DNA of 64,000 nt from JAHBVH01 sp034432375 (lineage in GTDB: Bacteria; Chloroflexota; Anaerolineae; Caldilineales; Caldilineaceae): NCBI GenBank assembly GCA_034432375.1, contig DAOUCA010000171.1:1-64000 (forward strand), in the 5' to 3' direction. The translations under genes and the position numbers were made by a program. The first letter of the stretch is position 1. Every line of letters begins with the position of its first letter. Shown one piece after another: positions 1 to 9,100 of this stretch. The notes beneath the pieces are model-generated. The model ran no database searches, had not been told where the DNA came from, and saw nothing but the letters and a program-made list of their open reading frames with translations.

Positions 1-25
1 CTTGTTTTGGCGGAAATTTCCAGAT

Positions 26-94
26 GTCATTCCTGCGCAGGCAGGAATCTACTCGTGTAACATGAAGATGGATTCCTGCCTGCGCAGGAATGAC
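26..94. repeat. REP-like palindrome (24-bp arms)
   Basis: Two perfectly complementary 24-bp arms at 26-49 and 71-94 surround a 21-nt loop. Each arm is itself partly palindromic (core CCTGCGCAGG). It lies downstream of the giant minus-strand gene, so it could act as a transcript-end hairpin. The same sequence recurs as a single arm at 38855-38878 and, with one changed base pair, as a full palindrome at 60501-60565. Confidence 0.85.
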
Positions 95-165
95 GGCTCT
101 AATTTCTGAAATTGGCGAAGGTATTGATGTTGTCACTGAGTTACAACAGCGTATTCGACCTACTT

Positions 166-3100
166 CTATTCTGACCCTTGCACCAGCGGCAAGAATATCT
201 GATTAGAGAGTACCGTTGGTGTCTCCGCTACGTTCGCTTCCACTTGCTCAGGTTCACTATCCACAAGTTCTGACGCAGAAGAGTCGTCATCACTGTGGTC
301 CGTCTCAGCTGCCTGGGCAGCAACGACCGTATCGCCGGCAATCAATGGCAAGTACAGCTGATGGCCGAGCGATAGAGCGTCAACAACCGAGGCTTCTGTG
401 GCAACACTCTCTACCTGTGCAGCTTGGCCGCGCCCGTTCCCCTTGCTGACAATCACCTGCACATTGCCGTTGTTGATGGGCATCTCGCTGCCATTGTCAT
501 AGATGACCGTACCACCGGCATCCTGCCACCAGATGTATTGGCTTTCGTCCTCGGTCCAGATGCGCACACGTAAGGTGTCCGTATCGCCATCGGTAGCCCA
601 GAGCCAGAAATGGTAGGGATTGCCGTTGGCGTCCATCTGGCCGTTGATCGTGCCGATGCCCTTGGCCATGGCCGTGTCGACGGGGTAGACGATGAGCCAC
701 TCATAGTCCGTAGCGATAAAGTCCATGCCGGCTGCCGGCAGACCAAAGCGGAAGTTGCCCTTGGGCTGGGTGGCGTTCTTCTGGTAGTCGACCGGCAGGT
801 TGAAGTCGGCCAGACCGCTGATGCTTTCGTCGAGCTTGTAGGCACTGGCGGGCGAATCGATCTTGCCACCGCCGGCCATCTTGCCCGCATCCGGGTCGTA
901 GACGACCACGTCGAAGGGCACAGTAAAGGCAACCAGCGAACTGCCATTCTCCGTGACATTGAGCGTTGCCGCATAGATGCCAGCGGCACTATAGACGTGG
1001 CTACCACTGATGGCACCGCTCGCCGCATCGACCGTGGCCAGCGAAGTTGTGCCGTCACCCCAGAGCCACGACGCCATATGGATTGCGGCGTCGTAGGCCG
1101 GATAGACGGTGCTCAGCTCAATCGACGTGTTCACTAACTGCAATGCCGAGTAGACGCTGACCGATGTGCCGTTTGCCTCTACCGCAGCAGCGACAACTTC
1201 GTCGCTGGCGGTGTCAATCTGCATTGCGGCAACCTGCACCGTAGCAGCTTGCGCACCGCTCGCGCCCGTTTCAAGGACGGAGATCTCTGAGACCACAGTG
1301 GTGCAATGGCCGTAAAGGTCGCAAGCGCTCATGGACGGACTCGGTTCTACAACAACCATCTCCTGCGAAGTAGTCAACTGAACGATCATTTGAGAATCAG
1401 TGATGCGCTCGGTGTACCAGGCCGCGTCTTGATAAGACACTGTGCGGTAGCTGTTGTCCACTGGGCACGCCCAACCCGTTTCGACCAGATGCTCATCGTC
1501 GGCTGTACAGCGCACCTGGGCATTGCGATAGTCGGCATTGGGCACGTACGCGAAGGTCACACGCGGGGCGACGGTATCGATGACGCCGGCCCATGCTTCC
1601 TGGACGATGCGGCTGTTGCCGAGGCCGTCGGTAACCTGAAGGTCTACTTTGTACGGTCCTTCCAGTTCATCGTCCAGCGTATAACTCCACGTCGTGAAGT
1701 TACTGCTAGTATCGGCAACGGTGGCATCGACCCAGGGAGTGACTTCGCCGTCGAGGTGGCTAAAGCGAATCTGGGTCTGAGCAATCCCGACAGCAAGCGG
1801 GTTGGCGATGTTGTAGATTTCGCTGTCGCTCAAGGCTCGGCCGTAGAGGGCAACTTCATCAATTGCACCGTGGAAGAAGTTGGCGGCTGACTTCGCTCTG
1901 CCGATCAGCACAGCACCGAGACTACTCTCCATGACTTTGTCCCTACTGATCGACAGCTTGCCATTCAGATAAAGCTTGACCGTTGTGCCATCGTAGGTGA
2001 CGGCGGCATGCTGCCACGTATTATCCGTCACATAGGCATTTTGCATGCCGGTTCCGCCGAGGAAGGTGCCCAATTGGCCATTGGGCAACACATAGAGCCA
2101 GGAGCGTCCGGGGCCGCTGCCATCCATCTGTTGCAGGATATTGCGCTGCGTTGGATGTGAAGTCACATTGAACCAGGCCATGGCGGTGAAAGGTCCGTTT
2201 GCCGGATCCAGCACATACGGCATGGTCAGGTAATCATTCGTGCCATCAAACTGCAGCGCGCTACCGAATGGCCCGCCAACACCGGCGACTGGACAGCTAT
2301 CTTGCTCTGAGCTTGTCGAAGGGTTACAGGTTGCGGTCAGCCGCTCCGCTGACGTGCTGCTGTTGCCGGCATAGATCGAGCCGTTAACGAACGCATTTGC
2401 ACCGGCGGCCTCCTCGAAGTGCAGATGGACCAGGCGACTGCTGTTCACGGGGTAGGGTACGTCGCTGACAATACCCGATAGAACCGTCCCCGTCTGTGTG
2501 ATCAGTTGGCTTGTCGTGGGAAGATCGGCGTAGGGTGCGATGCCGTCAAGTTGTACGCCTGGGAAGAGTTCATCGGTCTCATTGCCCGCGGCGTCTCTCC
2601 CCCAGACCCGTACCGTATACGCGCCATAGGGTGCACTGTCGAAGGGCTGAGTCGCTAGCCACTTTGTGCCCCCAACGGTGGCCGTAATCACAGCGCTGAC
2701 GGGCTGCTGCAATGCATCGCTCAGTTGCATGGAGACCGAATTGGCCACGATGCCACTTTGGCTGTCGCTGACCGTACCACGAATAACCAACTGTTCACTT
2801 GCTTGCGTGATTCCGCTAGTCAATGTCGAGTTCACCGTTACGAGCGGTGCTGTTCCATCGATCTTGAGCGTAAAGATTTGTGAATTAGCTACGTTACCAA
2901 CCCGATCGGTGGCACCCACTGCCAGATTCAGCGTCCCACCAGACAAGGTCGCTGGCAGGGTGATACACCAACAACCATCGAATTCAGGGTTGTAGACCAC
3001 TGAGGAGCCGGCATCATTGAAGAGGACTTGGACTTTGGCAATGCCGGAGGCTACACCGTTGACAGTTGGGTCATCAATGGCAAAGGCAATGACCTGACCA

Positions 3101-6100
3101 GGCGCAACATAGTCCAGACTGTAGTCGAGGGCGACGGTAGGCGCAACGGCATCGACCAGAATCTGGTGTTGCTCTTTGACGTCGAACCAACTGCTCTGGT
3201 AATCATAGAGGGCAGCGACTTCGGATTGACGTAAAGCACCCTTTTGAATGGTAATCTCATCCAGATTACCGCTAAAGACCTTCCCGATTTGGACCGGGGC
3301 GGTATTGTGACAGGGGGCGGTGACATTCAGCACAGAATTATCCAGCGCACCGTTGATGTAGAGCCGTGCCTGGGTGCCATCGTAGGTCATGACAACGTGG
3401 TTCCACTGGTTTTGAAGCAACGCGCCTTCGCTATCCACATATTTTAAGGCCGTGCAACCGCTGACGATACTATAGGTGACCTTTAGGGAGTTGGATTGTA
3501 GGAGGATAGCGTAATTTCGATTGATCGTCGTCGACGATTTGTCTAAAAGCACCTGACCGCCCTTACGCACTTGGGTCGGCTTGACCCAAAGCGCAATGGT
3601 GAACTCGTCGAGGTCCAGGTCATCACTATCCGCCACGTCGATGAGATCGTCGCCATCGAAGACCGCGGCCTCACGCATCTGTCCCTTGTCACCAGCGCCA
3701 GGACAGCTATCGCCAGAACAGGTGCCAGCCGCGGCATTGGGCGAATCGTTGACGTAGGTGGTCGTGCCCAGATCCTCGTCCAGGTGAAGGTTGAGCAGTG
3801 GTGCCTCGTCCATCATGGCTTGGATGCCGGCTTTGTCCATGGCAGATCGGACCACGCGCAGGTCGTCGATAAGCCCATCAAAGACTTCGCTGCGCGCTTG
3901 CGAGCCGGCAACCGTGGTTGCACCGATGAGGTAGGCGTCATCGGGATTGGGCTGAGCCGGTGCCGTGCCTGCCACTGTCTGGATAAACTGGCCGTTGACG
4001 TAGAAGTGGGCGTCGTTGTTGGCGTCGAAGCTGACAGCGACGTGACTCCATTGACCGGCGGGAATGTTGGAAGCGGTGCTGCGATAGTCTTTCACCCCAA
4101 AGGTGGTGAAGAGGAGATTGCCGTCTCTTACGCCAAAGCCGACGCCGTTGGCGCTGTTGGTGCGGCCGGCGGCTAGGATGCGGCGCACGCCATTTACGAC
4201 ATCGGGTTTGACCCACGCCATGATGGTGAAGTTGCGTTCGCTCAACCCCAAGTCCGCTTCACTCGCTGACAAAGAGAGGTAATCGGCGACGCCATCGTTG
4301 CCGTCGTCGTCGGCCACACCGCCGTCGAAGCGCAGCGCCTGGTTGGCGCGGCCAGGGATGCCGCTGTCGGGACAACTGGTGCCTGCGCAGGTTGCTTCAA
4401 GGTAGTTGCCCGCGCTGTCGATGAAGCGGGTCTGACCCGGCGCCTCATCCATCGTCATTTTCAGCGTCACCGCCCGATCTTGATAGAAGGCAAGGGCTGA
4501 CTCGGGCGACAGGGCATAGGCGTGCATGTTGAAGTCTTTGAGATCGCCGTCAAAGAAGTCGTTGGAGAGCGACCAGTAGAGTGTCCCTTTGTCAGGTACC
4601 ACAACGCCACTACTGAATCCCGTTTCGAAGATACCCAGCGGGTTTCTGTTGCCCAATGACGTTCTATAGAGATACTCATTTTCGTTGTCATTGCCATAAT
4701 CACAGTCATCCTTATTGCCGTCATCTTCATGCAGGCGGAACCAATGGCGTTTTAAATCGTCACCCTCTGTATCGTCAGCGATTCGCTTGAGCGTGAACGG
4801 GTAAATATGGGCGGTATTGCTGTCTGAAATCTGGACATTGAAGTCGTGCCAGATGCGCCCGGTGCCATCACCATCCTCGTCAAAGTTGAGACAGAGCTCA
4901 GCTTTATCCCCGGGATCACGCAAATCGGTGAAATCCGCGTCATTAAAGTAGAAATAGCCATAGGTATTGGGGCGTCCGATCTGGATTGTGTCCCATGTGC
5001 TAAAGTTCGTGGCTGGGTTTACATCGGAACAGCTATTGACTGAACCGCGGTCAACTTCGATGCCGTTGATATAGAGGACAAGGGTGCCACTTGTCGCGGT
5101 ATCTCTAGCGTAGGTGACAGTGACGAACTGGGGTGCGCCATCATAATTGATAAGATTGGGCGTCGACGTAAAGATGCAAGGAGCTGCACTGCTGCCCCAG
5201 ACCATGCGTAGCCGACCAGCATCACTGACAAACATTGAGGGGTAGATCTTGTCGCCACTTGCCTGGCCAAAGAGACCCTGCCAATCCTGTTCAGTATCGT
5301 GGGTGGCAAGGGTATATTGGTCAGTTGTCTGAGTAAAGTTGTCGACTACCGGTCGTGTATCAAACTCGTATGTCCGCGTATGTGGGGCCATCAAGATCGA
5401 GAAGCTGAACGCATCACCAGTCAGGGCGAGCGCGCTATCGGATACTTGCACATTGGTCTTTTGGTCAAAGGTCGCGCCCGTGTTTGGATCAACCGTGGGG
5501 CAGCGGGAACCGACACAAGCAACATTGTCGGTATTACTTGCGTTTGGATCGTCGGTTAGCGCCACATTGACCCTGGCCGCATTGGCCAGATCGCGGATGG
5601 TTGCAGCGTCTAGCGTTTCCGCATAAATTTTTAGATCATCGATACCACCGTAACCACCCATAGTGAGAGTGCTGCCGGTTGGTGCTGTATTCAGCGTACC
5701 AGAAGCCAGCAACAGACCACTTATATAGAGTTGCGCTGTTTTGTCGACCGCATTATACGTGAAAGCAACATGTGTCCAAGAGGAATCCCACCACGAATAT
5801 ACGCCAGAGGCAATGTTACCTGGATAGATAGGATCGACCGCGTACATGACTATCTGCGCGCCTTCCAAAATCCTGATAATTGGGCCATCGGCTACAATCT
5901 TGAAATCACCCAATTCAAAGACCAAAAGATCTGGATCTGGATAGGTACTTGGATCGACCAGTGCTGCAATCGTCAAGCTGCCAAGTGTGTTCAGTGCTGC
6001 ATCTGTACCCTGGATATAGGTGTCGTTAAACGTCAGCGATCTGCCATTCGCGGTTGGGCAGCCATTATTGACACAGACAAAATCGTCGTTGTGCGGGATG

Positions 6101-9100
6101 GTGATGTCACGGAAGCTGGTTGCCCCGGCCGCTTCGCTCATGCTCAGGTGAACCAACGCATCCGATTCTGGCACAATCACGGCCCCGGCGCGCAGCGTCA
6201 TGCTGGTGACCAGGCTGCTGTTGACGTCGACGACAAGTGAACCGTTCATCTCGACTGATTCCTGCGGTCCCAGCACGCCGCCGTCGGCAAAGACGCGCGT
6301 CTCCTGTACGACATCGACGGGGAACTCGGATTGGAGCAGACCACGAGCATAACGATTGCGCAGGTCGTTCTGAATGGTGGCGCTGTAGTCGATGGTGTCG
6401 CCCGGCTTGACGTAGGGCGCCGCAGCGCTGCTGGGCGCAATCGAGGTATCGAGCGCAAGCACCTGGAGGGATGAGGGAACCTGTGGATTGTAGCCGTAGA
6501 CAAACTCCTTGCGGTCGGAGATGCCGTCGTCATCACTGTCCGGATCGGTTGGGTCGGCGTTCACCCAGAAATGCAGGGGTTTGTCGTTGGCATCATAGTC
6601 GTAAACGACCTCCCAACCGCCAACATAACTGCCGTTGACAACGGGAATGCTCTCGACATTCGCCGGCACACAAGCGGGTGCCACGGCATTGGAGGAATCA
6701 CCATTCTCATAGGGGCTTTTGCGGTTGGGATGGAGCCGTTCGGCGCTGTCAAAGAGACCGTCGTTGTCGCTGTCGGCGCTGTAGGGATTGGTGTTGTAGA
6801 GCAGTTCCCAGTAATCGGTCAGCCCATCACAGTCACCGTCGGCCGCCTCGGCATCAAAGCCAATGCTCTTTTCAAAGTAGTCGCTCAAGCCGTCGCCATC
6901 ACTGTCGGGCTGGCTGTCGTTGGGGTCGATGCCACCGACGGCCTTGCTCAGTAAGCCGTCGTTGTCGGCGTCGGCAATCACGGGGAAGCGTTGATCCCAG
7001 GCCAGCCGATAGCTGTTGTCACTCGATTCGGCAAGCGTGTGGAAACCGGACTTTGCACCCACGGCATTGAGTGTAGCTGGGAAGACATCGAAAACGAGAG
7101 AGTTACCCAAATCGTTGTGAAAACTATCTTCATATTCCTGCAACCAGCAGACCGGAATCAGCGGCGGTGTCAAAGCCGGATTAGGGAGCAGCCAGCAGCT
7201 TTGTGCCTCCATGGCAAAGCTCTCGCTGAGATAAGCCTGCTGGGACTGATTGATCCCTGGCCCTTTAAGCGTGATAGAAGTGGATGGATTGAAAGTTTGA
7301 TAGAAGCGTTCGCCATCCGGCACACCGTCGAGACCATAGCTGCTCTTGCGCCCAGGCGTTGCATTCCAGGTGGTGCCACCGCGGTCCAACGATACATCCT
7401 TGGGCTCCGGCTGGAAGCGATAGTCAAAGGTTGTATTATCCAGGTAGCTGTCGTCAAGTTGCCAGTTGTAGATGTAGCCCATCCAGTTTGGCGTGTTGGC
7501 ATAGAGCGCCGATGTAATGACGCCACTCAGTAGCAGTTCGTTGCCGGTAACGATGCCGGCCTTGCCAGATGTAGGCGTAAAGAGCGGGGTTGCCAGCGAG
7601 ATGTCAAGACGATCTTTGTTTTCTAGATCCACTAACGGTGTAAAGTCATGAATCACATAAGTGAGTGCTACCGTAAAAGCTTGTGTCAACCCACCACAGA
7701 CCCAGGTATCGACCTCAGGGTTGATCTCTTCGCCGGAAGCCCTGGCAATGGAACAACCTAAGCCAATCAGCCCATCAATGATACCGAGCGCGCCCATGAG
7801 CACTTGCCCACCTGGAACCAGGGTAATCCCCGCCACGATACCACTGACAATAAGGCCGGCAACCTGATCCGCCAGGAGACTCTCAAAGGCTGGGGAGCCG
7901 GCTGTAAAGCTGCCAGTACCCAGTGCAACGCTAATGGTAACACCCGCCATCGCGGTGGAAGTAACCAGCCCGAATACTGCCGCGCCCTTCCAACTTCTCT
8001 TGATCTTTTGGACACCCTTGGTCGCTTTGGGCAGCGTTTTGCCAGGGCTTGCCGCAAGTTTCTCAGATACTTTAAGAAATTCGCGGTAGTTAAAGATATA
8101 CTTATACTGGAGCGCCGAGCTTACGGCCAACAGCGTACTCGTTCCGGCCAATGCAACCGTATAGCCGGCAACGCCTACTTCTTGAAGCTGTGGTCGTAAA
8201 AATCCGGTAAGACTCTTGGACATCGATTGACTCACATAGACCATCGCCACATTGTAATTAATGTCCGCTGTAGCAATGGGCAGGCTATATTGGGTGAGTT
8301 CGAGCAGCGCCTGTCCTGTCGCGGAATCTGTACTGCCTGTTGCCACCGACCCAATGGCATCGAGGGTGGCTGAGGACGATGCCCCCAGCAGTGCCCAAAT
8401 GGCATTGGCGACCGCGTCCGTCTCGTTGCTAACTGTGGTGATGGTCACATTATCCAGGCTGCTGCGCGTGTAGAAGGTCTGCGTCTCAGCCAACAGCGTG
8501 CTTACAATCGTGAGGGCCGGCTCGGTCGTCAGTTGATAGCGGGTGTTATCCAGATCGGTGACACCGAGCGCTTCGCCATCGATGACCAATTGCGCAGCTG
8601 TGCCGGAGAGCAGCGCCTGATAGTACCCTGTGAGCAAAAGGAGGGCACCGGCGCGCGCAGTCTCGACATCGATAAGCGGATCCGTGTTCAGGCTCTGCAA
8701 GCGGGCCTCGGTGTAGAATGCCTCCCAGTTGGGGGCCACCGCCTGCACATAGCTGGTTGAATCGATATCGACCCAACCCTCGCTCTGACTGTAGAGATAA
8801 GGCTTGAGTACCATGCTGCCAACAGTATCAAGCGCAACACCTGCCGCTGGATCAGCGAAGGTGATCTGCAATTGATTGTTGGTCATGGTCGCATCGCTGA
8901 AGGAGGCGCTGCGCTGGCTAGATTCACTCACCACCAGCAGATTGCCAACGGTGCTGTCGGCCGGTGACGCGCCATAAACGTCGGTGAGAATCTGATCCAT
9001 CTGTTCGCCATTGAGCGTAGCAACCACGTCCACCTCATTGGCTAAGTTCACGGCGCGCTCATCAACCACCAACGCGCCGGCGGGAATCCCCCAGTCGGTC

